Of a stretch of 64,000 nucleotides of DNA, positions 37,775 to 45,983 are shown one piece after another. The notes below the pieces were generated by a model. The model was not told the DNA's origin. It did not search any database and saw only the letters and a list, made by a program, of their open reading frames with translations. Both the position numbers and the translations under genes were made by a program. Positions within the stretch are counted from its first letter, which is position 1. Each line of letters starts with the position of its first letter. The DNA comes from Streptomyces sp. M92 (GTDB lineage Bacteria; Actinomycetota; Actinomycetes; Streptomycetales; Streptomycetaceae): contig NZ_CP101137.1 in assembly GCF_028473745.1 (NCBI RefSeq), positions 1-64,000 on the forward strand, written 5' to 3'.

Positions 37775-38767
37775 ATGCTCGAAGACCGCACGACCGCAGC
37801 GCCGTCCGCCACGGCGTGGCCGGCCGCGTATCCGCAGGGGTACGCGGTCGTCGACGTGGAGACCACCGGACTGGCCCGCGACGACCGGATAATCTCCGCG
37901 GCCGTCTACCGTCTGGACGCCCGCGGCGAGGTCGAGGACCACTGGTACACCATGGTCAATCCCCAGCGGGACCCGGGGCCGGTGTGGATACACGGTCTGA
38001 CGAGTGAGGTGCTCCGGGACGCGCCGCTCTTCCCGGACGTCGCCGAGGAGTTCGCCGCCCGTCTGGACGGGCGGGTGCTCGTCGCGCACAACGCCGTCTT
38101 CGACTGGCAGATGATCGCCCGCGAGTACGCCCGCGCGAGGCGTGAGGCCCCGGTGCGGCAACGGCTGTGCACCATCGCGCTGTCCAAGGCGCTGGCCCTG
38201 CCGCTGCCCAACCACAAGCTGGAGTCGCTGGCCGCCCACTTCGGCGTCGTACAGCGGCGGGCGCACCACGCGCTGGACGACGCGCGGGTGCTGGCGGAGG
38301 CGTTCCGGCCGAGCCTGCTCGCCGCGGCGGCGGGAGGTCTGCGGCTGCCGTTGCACGAGTGCCGGCCGCTGACCGAGTGGTCGGACGCGCCCGCCCCCCG
38401 GATCGGACAGCAGGCCGGTTACGGCGGCTACCGGCCGACGAGTTGGCGCCCCTCCCGCAAAAGGCCCGCATGCCCCTATCCCAACCCGGGCCGGTACGAA
38501 GCGGGCAAAAGACTCAAGCAAGGCATGAGGGTCGCCTTCTCGGGTGACACCTCCGTCGAGCGGGACCTGCTGGAGGACCGTGCCACCGAGGCCGGGCTGC
38601 ACGTCGCCACGAGTCTGTCCCGGCTGACCAGCCTGCTGGTCACCAACGACCCGGACTCGGGCACGTCGAAGGTGGTCAAGGCGCGCCAGTTCGGGACGCC
38701 GGTGGTGGACGAGGCGGCCTTCGGCCAGCTCCTGAGGGACGTCGAACCGGCGGACGCGGAGCCCTGA
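37775..38767 (+). CDS. DEDDh 3'-5' exonuclease with C-terminal BRCT domain
   Basis: Encodes a 330-residue DnaQ-like protein. The exonuclease domain (residues about 22-190) contains the Asp/Glu of VVDVETTGL, the Asp in LVAHNAVFDW and the His/Asp of AHHALDDARV, making it the DEDDh type. A Pro/Arg linker leads to a BRCT domain (residues about 250-325, GMRVAFSGDTSVERDLLEDRATEAGLHV...TPVVDEAAF). Such fusions are frequent in Streptomyces and probably act in DNA repair or proofreading; the exact role is not known. Confidence 0.92.
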   Translation: MLEDRTTAAPSATAWPAAYPQGYAVVDVETTGLARDDRIISAAVYRLDARGEVEDHWYTMVNPQRDPGPVWIHGLTSEVLRDAPLFPDVAEEFAARLDGRVLVAHNAVFDWQMIAREYARARREAPVRQRLCTIALSKALALPLPNHKLESLAAHFGVVQRRAHHALDDARVLAEAFRPSLLAAAAGGLRLPLHECRPLTEWSDAPAPRIGQQAGYGGYRPTSWRPSRKRPACPYPNPGRYEAGKRLKQGMRVAFSGDTSVERDLLEDRATEAGLHVATSLSRLTSLLVTNDPDSGTSKVVKARQFGTPVVDEAAFGQLLRDVEPADAEP

Positions 38768-38873
38768 GCCGGGCCGGGCAAGCTTCCCGGGCGAGCCGTA
38801 CGGACGGGTGATTCCGGGCGACTCGCCCGGCGCCCGCTCGCCCGCGTCGCGGCGACGGCTCACCCTGTGGCGC

Positions 38874-39107
38874 ATGGCGACATGCGAAGTCTGCGGCAAC
38901 AACTACGGAATGACCTTCGAGGTCCACGCCCAGGGAGCGGTGCACGTCTTCGACTGCTTCTCCTGCGCGATCCACCGGATGGCCCCCATCTGCGAGCACT
39001 GCCGCGTGCAGATCATCGGCCAGGGCGTCGAGGTCGAGGGCCACTGGTACTGCGGCGCCCACTGCGCCCGCGCGGAGGGGAGGGCGGGGATCGTCGACAA
39101 GGTCTGA
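38874..39107 (+). CDS. Small zinc-ribbon protein
   Basis: Encodes 77 residues with three paired-cysteine motifs: CEVCGNNY at residues 4-11, CFSCAIHRMAPICEHC in the middle and YCGAHC near the end, the last like a LIM or treble-clef element. Eight cysteines and several histidines could bind two zinc ions. It is conserved in actinobacteria but of unknown function. The ATG at 38874 gives the expected MATCEVCG start. Confidence 0.85.
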   Translation: MATCEVCGNNYGMTFEVHAQGAVHVFDCFSCAIHRMAPICEHCRVQIIGQGVEVEGHWYCGAHCARAEGRAGIVDKV

Positions 39108-39171
39108 GCGCTTCGCACGACCACCGGGCAAACCGCTCGCTGAGACCCACGCCGCGGCGTGAATGTCGAAC

Positions 39172-39261
39172 GTGCTCCCCGCCGACGCGGGAATGCTCCG
39201 CGGTGGACCCCACGGCGCTACAAGCCGGTCGTGTACTCCCCGCCGACGCGGGGCCACGGCC
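39172..39261 (+). CRISPR. Relic type I-E CRISPR unit: two repeats and one 32-bp spacer
   Basis: Repeat 1 at 39172-39200 and repeat 2 at 39233-39261 share the core CTCCCCGCCGACGCGGG, which forms the CCCCGC/GCGGGG stem of actinobacterial type I-E repeats. The period is exactly 61 bp, that is 29-bp repeat plus 32-bp spacer (39201-39232), the standard I-E geometry. The 3' parts differ (GAATGCTCCG in repeat 1, decayed in repeat 2). No further repeat occurs one period away on either side and there is no cas gene in the window, so it is a fossil or solitary mini-array. Confidence 0.6.
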
Positions 39262-39313
39262 CTCGCAGGGACCTCCCCGCGAGGGCCGAGCGCGGTCAAG
39301 GTACCGTCGACGC

Positions 39314-40105
39314 GTGTACCGCTTCCTCCTGTCCCGCCAGTGGGTGATCCTCACCCTGATCGCCGTGCTGCTCATCCCCACGATGATCTGGCTGGGCTTC
39401 TGGCAGATGCACCGCTACGAGGATCGCACCGCCCGGAACGACCTCGTCGCGCGGGCGCTCGACGCGGCGCCGGTGCCCGCCGAGTCGCTGACCGCTCCCG
39501 GCAAGAAGATCACCACCAGTGAGCGGTACCGGACCGTCACCGCGCAGGGGCGCTTCGACACGGACCGCGAGGTCGTCGTCCGCCGCCGCACCGACTCCGA
39601 CGACAACATCGGCTACCACGTGCTGACCCCGTTCGTGCTGGACGACGGCAGGATCCTGCTGGTCAACCGGGGCTGGATCCCCGCCGACGGCCCGAGCCAG
39701 ACCGCGTTCCCCGAGATCCCCGCACCGCCCGGCGGAGAGATCACCGTCACCGGGCGGCTGATGCCCGACGAGACGACCGAGGCGAGCGGCATCAAGGACC
39801 TGGAGGGCCTGCCGGACCGGCAGATCATGCTCATCAACAGCGAGCAGCAGGCCGAGCGCCTGGACGCCCCGGTGCTCGGCGGGTACGTCGCCCTGATCGA
39901 GCCGGAGCCGGAGAACAACACCCCGGAGCGGATCGGCAAACCCGGCAACGCGGACGCCGCGCTGAACTTCGCGTACGCGATCCAGTGGTGGCTGTTCGCC
40001 GCGGCCGTACCGGTCGGCTGGTGGTTCCTGGTCCGTCGCGAGAAGCGCGAACGTGAGGCCGCCGAGGACGTGGCACCGGCGCAGGCGGAACCCGCGAAGG
40101 TCTAG
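39314..40105 (+). CDS. SURF1-family cytochrome oxidase assembly protein
   Basis: Encodes 263 residues with a helix at each end: FLLSRQWVILTLIAVLLIPTMIWLGFWQMHRYEDR (residues about 4-30, with the family's GxWQxxR element) and NFAYAIQWWLFAAAVPVGWWFLVRR near residue 225. Between them lies the extracytoplasmic SURF1 domain (residues about 70-200, GYHVLTPF, VNRGWIPAD). SURF1 proteins help insert heme a into cytochrome c oxidase. The GTG at 39314 is chosen to give the family start; a relic CRISPR unit lies just upstream. Confidence 0.92.
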   Translation: MYRFLLSRQWVILTLIAVLLIPTMIWLGFWQMHRYEDRTARNDLVARALDAAPVPAESLTAPGKKITTSERYRTVTAQGRFDTDREVVVRRRTDSDDNIGYHVLTPFVLDDGRILLVNRGWIPADGPSQTAFPEIPAPPGGEITVTGRLMPDETTEASGIKDLEGLPDRQIMLINSEQQAERLDAPVLGGYVALIEPEPENNTPERIGKPGNADAALNFAYAIQWWLFAAAVPVGWWFLVRREKREREAAEDVAPAQAEPAKV

Positions 40106-40208
40106 CCGCCCGTCAAGGGCGTCCCGACAGCGGCGCGCAGACGGAGCACACGGACGGAGCACACGGACGGACCCGATTGCTCCGCTCCTCGTCGGGAAGA
40201 CGGACCCC

Positions 40209-41996
40209 GTGCACCCCCACATCGAGGACTACGCGCTCATCGGCGACGAGCAGACCGCGGGTCTGGTCGGCACGGACGGTTCCGTCGACTGGCTCTGTCT
40301 GCCCCGTTTCGACTCCGCCGCCTGCTTCGCCAAGCTGCTCGGCGACGAGGACAACGGTCACTGGCGCATCGCCCCCAAGGGGGCTCAGCGCTGCACTCGG
40401 CGCGCCTACCGGCCGGACACCCTGGTCCTGGACACCGAGTGGGAGACCGCGGACGGCGCGGTTCGGGTCACCGACTTCATGCCCCAGCGCGACCGCGCCC
40501 CCGACCTCGTACGCGTCGTGGAGGGTCTGCGCGGCGAGGTCACCGTGCACAGTGTGCTGCGGCTGCGCTTCGACTACGGCTCGGTCGTGCCCTGGATGCG
40601 CCGGACCGACGGGCACCGGGTCGCGGTCGCCGGGCCGGACTCGGCGTGGCTGCGCAGCGAGCCGGAGGTGCGCAGCTGGGGGCAGGACTTCGGGACCCAT
40701 GCGGAGTTCACGATCGCCGAGGGCGAGAAGGTCGCCTTCGTCCTCACCTGGCACCCCTCGCACGAGCCCCGCCCTCCGCTGGTCGACCCGTTCATCGCCC
40801 TGGAGCACAGCGTCGAGGACTGGCGGGCCTGGGCCGCGCACTGCCGCTACGACGGCCCGCACCGGGACGCCGTCGTCCGTTCGCTGATCACCCTGAAGGC
40901 GCTCACCTACAAGCCCACCGGCGGCATCGTGGCCGCGCCGACCACCTCGCTGCCCGAGGAGCCGGGCGGCGTGCGCAACTGGGACTACCGTTTCTGCTGG
41001 CTGCGCGACTCCACCCTCACCCTGGGCGCCCTGCTGTCGGCCGGGTACCTGGAGGAGGCCGAGGCCTGGCGCGACTGGCTGCTGCGCGCGGTCGCGGGCA
41101 ACCCGGCCGACCTGCAGATCATGTACGGCCTGGCGGGTGAGCGGCGGCTGCCGGAGTTCGAGCTGCCGTGGCTGTCCGGTTTCGCCGGGTCCACGCCCGT
41201 ACGGGTCGGCAACGACGCGGTGAACCAGCTCCAGCTGGACGTGTACGGCGAGGTCATGGACTCCCTGTCGCTGGCCCGGCTGGCCGGCATGCACCCGCAG
41301 CCGCAGATGTGGGAGCTGCAGTGCGCGCTGATGGACTTCCTGGCCACGGCGTGGCGCGAGCCCGACGAAGGGCTGTGGGAGGTGCGCGGCGGGCGCCGCC
41401 AGTTCGTGCACTCGAAGGTGATGACGTGGGTGGCGCTGGACCGGGCGGTGCGCACCCTGGAGAACCATCCCGAGCTGAGCGGCGGTGACCCGGACGGCTG
41501 GCGCGCGCTGCGCGACGAGGTGCACCGGGAGGTGTGCGACAAGGGCTACGACCCAAAGCGCAACACCTTCACCCAGTCCTACGGCTCGCGGGAGCTGGAC
41601 GCCTCGCTGCTGCTCATCCCGCGCGTCGGGTTCCTGCCGCCGGACGACCCCCGGGTCGTCGGGACGGTCGACGCGATCGGCGCGGAGTTGTCCCGGGACG
41701 GGCTCGTGCGCCGGTACAGCACCGAGGGCGAGCCGGTCGACGGGCTGCCGGGCAGCGAGGGCACCTTCCTGGTGTGCTCGTTCTGGTACGCGGACGCGCT
41801 GCACGCGACGGGCCGGACCAAGGAGGCCCGTGCGCTGTTCGAGCGGCTGGTCGGGCTCGCCAACGACGTGGGGCTGCTGGCCGAGGAGTACGACCCGGTC
41901 GCCGGCCATCAGCTGGGCAACTTCCCGCAGGCGTTCAGCCACGTCGGTCTGGTGAACACGGCCCTCGCCCTGTTCGGGGACGAGGGGGCAGGATAG
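40209..41996 (+). CDS. Glycoside hydrolase family 15 protein
   Basis: Encodes a 595-residue glucoamylase/trehalase-like enzyme without signal peptide. It starts IEDYALIGDEQTAGLVGTDGSVDWLCLPRFDS, the N-terminal beta-sandwich motif of bacterial GH15 proteins. The (alpha/alpha)6 barrel includes NWDYRFCWLRDS near residue 258, GFAGSTPVRVGNDAVNQLQLDVYGEVMD near residue 320 and FLVCSFWYADAL near residue 520. Actinobacterial cytoplasmic members act on trehalose or alpha-glucosides. The gene runs into the next SDR with only a four-base gap. Confidence 0.92.
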   Translation: MHPHIEDYALIGDEQTAGLVGTDGSVDWLCLPRFDSAACFAKLLGDEDNGHWRIAPKGAQRCTRRAYRPDTLVLDTEWETADGAVRVTDFMPQRDRAPDLVRVVEGLRGEVTVHSVLRLRFDYGSVVPWMRRTDGHRVAVAGPDSAWLRSEPEVRSWGQDFGTHAEFTIAEGEKVAFVLTWHPSHEPRPPLVDPFIALEHSVEDWRAWAAHCRYDGPHRDAVVRSLITLKALTYKPTGGIVAAPTTSLPEEPGGVRNWDYRFCWLRDSTLTLGALLSAGYLEEAEAWRDWLLRAVAGNPADLQIMYGLAGERRLPEFELPWLSGFAGSTPVRVGNDAVNQLQLDVYGEVMDSLSLARLAGMHPQPQMWELQCALMDFLATAWREPDEGLWEVRGGRRQFVHSKVMTWVALDRAVRTLENHPELSGGDPDGWRALRDEVHREVCDKGYDPKRNTFTQSYGSRELDASLLLIPRVGFLPPDDPRVVGTVDAIGAELSRDGLVRRYSTEGEPVDGLPGSEGTFLVCSFWYADALHATGRTKEARALFERLVGLANDVGLLAEEYDPVAGHQLGNFPQAFSHVGLVNTALALFGDEGAG

Positions 41997-42000
41997 GGCC

Positions 42001-42756
42001 ATGGATCTTGGACTGAAGAACCGGGTGTACGTCGTCACGGGAGCCACCCGGGGCCTGGGCAACGCCGCCGCGCGCGAGCTGGTCGCCGACGGGGCGAAGG
42101 TGGTCGTCACGGGGCGGGACGAGAAGACCGTCGCGGAGGCGGCCTCGGCGCTGGGGCCGGACGCGGTGGGCGTGGCCGCCGACAACGCCCACCCGGAGGC
42201 CGCCGGCCGGCTGATCGCGGCCGCCCGTGAGCGCTTCGGCCGCTTCGACGGCGTACTGATCAGCGTGGGCGGGCCGCCGCCCGGGTTCGTCGCCGACAAC
42301 ACGGACGCTCAGTGGCAGGCCGCGTTCGAGTCGGTGTTCCTCGGCGCGGTGCGGCTGGCCCGGACGGCGGCGGCCGAGCTGGAGGGCGGCGGCGTCATCG
42401 GCTTCGTGCTGTCGGGCTCGGTGCACGAGCCGATCCCGGGCCTGACCATCTCCAACGGCCTGCGGCCCGGCCTGGCGGGCTTCGCCAAGTCCCTCGCCGA
42501 CGAGCTGGGCCCGCGCGGCATCCGCGTCGTCGGCCTGCTGCCGGGCCGCATCGACACCGACCGGGTGCGCGAGCTGGACGGCATGTCCGCCGACCCCGAG
42601 GCGACGAGGGCGGCGGCCGAGTCCCGGGTCCCGCTGCGCCGCTACGGCGCCCCGGAGGAGTTCGGCCGCACGGCGGCCTTCCTGCTGTCCCCCGCGGCGT
42701 CGTACGTCACGGGCGTGATGCTGCCGGTGGACGGCGGGATGCGGCACGGGTTCTAG
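42001..42756 (+). CDS. Short-chain dehydrogenase/reductase
   Basis: Encodes a 251-residue SDR. The cofactor motif is TGATRGLG at residues 13-20 and the later ISNGLRPGLAGFAKSLADE segment carries a Lys at the usual position. The canonical catalytic Tyr of Y-x3-K is replaced, since the equivalent stretch reads SNGLRPG, so activity may be altered. The C-terminus SYVTGVMLPVDGGMRHGF is typical. It follows the GH15 gene in the same direction; substrate unknown. Confidence 0.88.
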   Translation: MDLGLKNRVYVVTGATRGLGNAAARELVADGAKVVVTGRDEKTVAEAASALGPDAVGVAADNAHPEAAGRLIAAARERFGRFDGVLISVGGPPPGFVADNTDAQWQAAFESVFLGAVRLARTAAAELEGGGVIGFVLSGSVHEPIPGLTISNGLRPGLAGFAKSLADELGPRGIRVVGLLPGRIDTDRVRELDGMSADPEATRAAAESRVPLRRYGAPEEFGRTAAFLLSPAASYVTGVMLPVDGGMRHGF

Positions 42757-42785
42757 ACGTCGGGCACGGTCCCCGTTCGCGGTGG

Positions 42786-43373
42786 TCAGCTGACCCGCTC
42801 GGCACCGTGCTTGACGCCTTTGAGCTGGACCTCGGCCGGAAGGGCCGCGAGGTTCGCCGAGGTGCGGGCGTGGGTCAGGGCGCGGGTGGTGAGGTCGTCG
42901 AGGGCGGTGCCGGGGTCGACGTGGGGGGCGAGGAGGAGACGGACCCGGGCGGCCGGGGAGGTGCGGCGGCCGGTGAGCCGGACCCTGGTCCGTTCGACCC
43001 CGTCCACACCGTCGGCCTCCTGGGCGATGACGGCCTCCAGGGCCCGGCCGCGCAGCGCCGCGCCCTCGCCGTCACCGGTGTCGACGAGCACCTCGGTGAG
43101 CCGGCGGCGGCGCACCACGGCCACGAGCCACCACAGGGCGAGCAGCAGCAGAACGGCGAGCGCGGCGATGACGACCGGCCACCACCAGCCGGCCTCCCGC
43201 CACCTGGTCCGCTCGGCGGCGGTGAGCAGCACGTCGTGCGGCCCCTGGTGCAGCCACCAGGAGGGCGCGGGGGCGCCGAAACCGATGGCCAGCACCGAGC
43301 CGCCGAGGGCGAGCAGGACAAGGCCCACCAGCCCCAGAAGCACCCGGTCGACGGTCCTGAGCACCGTCCTCAC
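42786..43373 (-). CDS. amaP: Alkaline shock response membrane anchor protein AmaP
   Basis: Encodes 195 residues with two helices (residues about 7-28 and 63-83) and a cytoplasmic C-terminal AmaP domain (LTEVLVDTGDGEGAALRGRALEAVIAQE...). AmaP tethers Asp23 to the membrane in Staphylococcus, and the genes co-occur here. Its GTG start overlaps the stop of the preceding gene by four bases. It is the last gene of the Asp23 operon. Confidence 0.85.
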   Translation of the reverse strand: MRTVLRTVDRVLLGLVGLVLLALGGSVLAIGFGAPAPSWWLHQGPHDVLLTAAERTRWREAGWWWPVVIAALAVLLLLALWWLVAVVRRRRLTEVLVDTGDGEGAALRGRALEAVIAQEADGVDGVERTRVRLTGRRTSPAARVRLLLAPHVDPGTALDDLTTRALTHARTSANLAALPAEVQLKGVKHGAERVS

Positions 43374-44065
43374 CCCTTCTTCCCGGGGCGCGCCACCCTG
43401 ACGGACACGGCGGGCGGCCGGGCCAGGCCCAGCCCGCGCACCGCGTCGTCGAGCACGCCGTCCAGATCGGTCCCTACGTCGTCCAGTTCGCGGAAGTGGG
43501 ACAGCGCGCGCACGCGTGCCTTGCGGCGGCGCAGGCGCACGCGCGCCGACTGCACTCCGGCGACCTCCATGGCCCGGTCGCGCAGCACCGTGGCGGCGGC
43601 GTCCCGGTGGAGCCCGGCGCGTACGCCGGGCAGGGTGCGCCGCATCGGCAGCACCTTGCGCAGGCCGGGCGTGAGGGCCAGGAGCAGCAGCCAGAGCCCG
43701 AGGGCCGCGGCGACTCCCGCGCCGACCAGGACCCACGTGTCGTCGAGGGTCCGCTCGGCCAGTTGCCGGGCCAGGTCGCGGCGCCAGCCCAGGGCCGAGC
43801 GGCCGGTACGCACGGCGACGACGTCGTAGAGGAAGGCGGCCGCGACGAGCAGGAGCAGCAGCGCGACGATGCCCGCGGGGACGCGGCGTGCCGACCAGAA
43901 GCGGCCGGCCCGTCCGTCGGCGGCGTCGGGTCCGGGCTCCGGCGGCGGTCCGTCGCCGGGTGCCTTCCCCTCCGTGCCGGTCTCCGTGCCGGGCTCCATG
44001 ACGGGCAGCCGGCGGGTGCTGCCCTCGGTGCCCTCCGCACCCTCGGTGCCCCGGGGGTCGTTCAT
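43370..44065 (-). CDS. DUF6286-type membrane protein of the Asp23 operon
   Basis: Encodes 231 residues: an acidic, Gly/Thr/Pro-rich N-terminus (residues 1-60), two transmembrane helices (VPAGIVALLLLLVAAAFLYDVV and WVLVGAGVAAALGLWLLLLAL) and an AmaP-like cytoplasmic C-terminus (DAAATVLRDRAMEVAGVQSARVRLRRRKARVRA). The arrangement parallels AmaP, suggesting a paralogous envelope anchor. The ATG overlaps the upstream Asp23-like stop (ATGA) and its stop overlaps the amaP start. Confidence 0.82.
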   Translation of the reverse strand: MNDPRGTEGAEGTEGSTRRLPVMEPGTETGTEGKAPGDGPPPEPGPDAADGRAGRFWSARRVPAGIVALLLLLVAAAFLYDVVAVRTGRSALGWRRDLARQLAERTLDDTWVLVGAGVAAALGLWLLLLALTPGLRKVLPMRRTLPGVRAGLHRDAAATVLRDRAMEVAGVQSARVRLRRRKARVRALSHFRELDDVGTDLDGVLDDAVRGLGLARPPAVSVRVARPGKKG

Positions 44066-44445
44066 CGCGCCCTCCCCTGCTTCGCGCCGTACTCCGCCGC
44101 CAGATGCAGCCGCTCCACCTGGACGGCGACCTCCGGCACCGCCATGCCCACCAACGCCCGTACCCGCTGGACGACTTGGTGCCGCACCTGCCCGCAGCGG
44201 GCGCCGATGTCGCACGGGTAGTCCAGTTCGAGGTGGACCCGGACGCGGGCGGTGTCGTGGTGGACCGCGACGGTGGCGTACGGGCGTGCCGCGTCCGGGT
44301 GGAGCGGACCGACCGCCTCGCGCGCCGCCCGCGCGGCGACCTTGGCGACGACCCGGTCGGCGATCCGGGTGGCTCCGCGCTCGCCCGGCGGCACGACGGT
44401 CAGGGGTTCGAGGAGCTCACCGGCCCCACCGCTCACGCCGGTCAC
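44062..44445 (-). CDS. Asp23/Gls24-family envelope stress protein, second copy
   Basis: Encodes 127 residues of Asp23/Gls24 type: RIADRVVAKVAARAAREAVG, a beta-strand stretch with VAVHHDTARVRVHLELDYPCDIGARC, and the AVPEVAVQVERLHL end. It has GTG as start, which overlaps the stop of the 61-residue gene upstream. Asp23 proteins cover the cytoplasmic membrane face and respond to envelope stress. Confidence 0.82.
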   Translation of the reverse strand: MTGVSGGAGELLEPLTVVPPGERGATRIADRVVAKVAARAAREAVGPLHPDAARPYATVAVHHDTARVRVHLELDYPCDIGARCGQVRHQVVQRVRALVGMAVPEVAVQVERLHLAAEYGAKQGRAR

Positions 44446-44627
44446 CGCCGCCGGTCGTCGCGGGAGCGGAAGAAGTCGCCGAGGTCCATGTCCCCCTCCA
44501 GCAGGCGGCCCACGACGAAGCCGACGGCTCCCAGGGCCGCCACCAGCACGAAGGCCCCGAAGCCCCCGAAGTACCCGGCGAAACCCAGCGCCATGCCGGC
44601 GATCAGGCCGACCACGGCCATGCTCAT
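44442..44627 (-). CDS. Small membrane protein of the Asp23 operon (DUF2273-like)
   Basis: Encodes 61 residues with two helices (MSMAVVGLIAGMALGFAGYFGG and AFVLVAALGAVGFVVGRLLEG) and a charged tail DFFRSRDDRRR. Small two-helix proteins with this pattern (DUF2273) are typical in Asp23 operons. The ATG at 44627 has GGGGAG upstream. Confidence 0.8.
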   Translation of the reverse strand: MSMAVVGLIAGMALGFAGYFGGFGAFVLVAALGAVGFVVGRLLEGDMDLGDFFRSRDDRRR

Positions 44628-44655
44628 GGTGCGCTCCCCTCAGTCCGCGTCCGCG

Positions 44656-45123
44656 TCACTTGATCCGAGGCTCCGGCTGCTCCTCGTCCTCCTCGTCGGG
44701 CAGCTTCACGTCGCTGACCGCGATGTTGACCTCGACGACCTCGAGGCCGGTCATCCGCTCCACGGCCGCCACCACGTTCTCCCGCACATCGCGGGCCACG
44801 TCCGAGATCGACACGCCGTATTCGACGACGATCTCGAGATCGAGGGCGGTCTGCTTCTCGCCGACCTCGGCCTTGACGCCGCGCGTCACCGACTTGGTGC
44901 CCCCGGGCACCCGGTCGCGCACGGCGCCGAAGGTGCGGGACATGCCGCTGCCCATGGCGTGCACACCGGCGACGTCGCGTGCCGCCATTCCAGTGATCTT
45001 CTCCACGACGCCGTCGGCGATGGTGGTGCGGCCCCGTTCGCCGGGGGCTCCACCGCCGCGCCGGGCGCCTTGTGCTCGCTGGGCTCCGGTCTCGGGCGTG
45101 TCCTTCTCCGTCAGGTCACTCAT
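44656..45123 (-). CDS. Asp23/Gls24-family envelope stress protein, first copy
   Basis: Encodes 155 residues. After an acidic N-terminus comes the Asp23 core: RTTIADGVVEKITGMAARDVAGVHAMGSG, KAEVGEKQTALDLEIVVEYGVSISDVARDVRENV, and EVVEVNIAVSDVKLPDEEDEEQ. It is the first gene of the five-gene leftward operon and the more canonical of the two Asp23 proteins. A divergent gene for an Asp23-like protein starts 88 bp away. Confidence 0.88.
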   Translation of the reverse strand: MSDLTEKDTPETGAQRAQGARRGGGAPGERGRTTIADGVVEKITGMAARDVAGVHAMGSGMSRTFGAVRDRVPGGTKSVTRGVKAEVGEKQTALDLEIVVEYGVSISDVARDVRENVVAAVERMTGLEVVEVNIAVSDVKLPDEEDEEQPEPRIK

Positions 45124-45211
45124 CGCCACAGTCCTTTCCCGGTCCGTCCTTCTCAGACCACCGTAAGCAAGGTTGCGCGATCCCGCGCCGGGGATGCGGC
45201 AGGGTGGAGGA

Positions 45212-45940
45212 ATGACGACGGCGGACCGGTGGGCGCGGGCGGTGCGGGAACAGTTGGGGCTCGGCAGGCTGCTGCCGCTGGGCGGGCCGGGGGACGGCGC
45301 GTGGATCGCCGAGCGGGCGGTGCGCGAAGTGCTGCTGGCCGCTGCCGGAGCCGTGGCGGGTGTGCGCACGGACGTTCTGCGCGTGGCACCCGCCGATCCG
45401 GGTGACGCGCGGGAACCGGCGGTGCCGGCACCGCCGAGTGCCGTGCCGCCCGGGCCGTTGCGGGTGACGGCCGACTTCGCGGCGACGGCGGCTCAGCCGC
45501 TGCCGGTGACGGCCGCCCGGCTGCGTGCCGCGCTGGCGACGGCGGCGCGCGGGCTGGGCCTGACGGTGACGGACGTGGATCTGCGGGCGACGGCCCTGCT
45601 GGAGACGGCCGCGGGGCCCGCCGCGGGACCGGCGCCGGCACCGGGGCGCGAGCCGGGGAAGGGCGGCGCCGTCAGCCGGGGGGAGGGTGACGCGGGTCGC
45701 GTGGCGGACGCGGCGCTGGCCGTGCCGGGCGTGTCCCGGCTGACGGCCACGCTGGGCCGTGCGGTGGACATCGCGGAGCCGCCACGGGAGTCCGCCCTGC
45801 CGCGCCGTCACGTCCGGGTGGAACTGGCCGTGGGCGCCGGGCACCACGCGGTGGAGGTGGCCCGGCAGGTGCGCACGGCGGTGTCCGACGCCCTGCCGGA
45901 CCGTCCCTCGGTGGCGGTACTGGTGACGGCGGTCGACTGA
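45212..45940 (+). CDS. Conserved protein linked to the Asp23 locus ("P10-like" annotation)
   Basis: Encodes 242 residues, Ala-rich, without signal peptide or membrane helix. Two segments resemble the alternation of helix and strand in Asp23 proteins (RHVRVELAVGAGHHAVEVARQVRTAVSDAL and ADFAATAAQPLPVTAARLRAAL), and I suspect a duplicated Asp23-like fold. Streptomyces databases label such genes as nucleopolyhedrovirus P10-like, which is a low-complexity match. It diverges from the Asp23 operon and so may share regulation. Function unknown. Confidence 0.72.
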   Translation: MTTADRWARAVREQLGLGRLLPLGGPGDGAWIAERAVREVLLAAAGAVAGVRTDVLRVAPADPGDAREPAVPAPPSAVPPGPLRVTADFAATAAQPLPVTAARLRAALATAARGLGLTVTDVDLRATALLETAAGPAAGPAPAPGREPGKGGAVSRGEGDAGRVADAALAVPGVSRLTATLGRAVDIAEPPRESALPRRHVRVELAVGAGHHAVEVARQVRTAVSDALPDRPSVAVLVTAVD

Positions 45941-45983
45941 CCGCAGTGGCGCACCGGCTACTCCGACGCGCCGACGGCCCCGG

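Noticed and set aside
39111-39140. Possible third CRISPR repeat one period upstream
   Set aside because: The sequence one 61-bp period upstream shows no CTCCCCGC core.
39294-39322. Possible third CRISPR repeat one period downstream
   Set aside because: Only CGTCGACGCG is shared loosely; the stem is absent.
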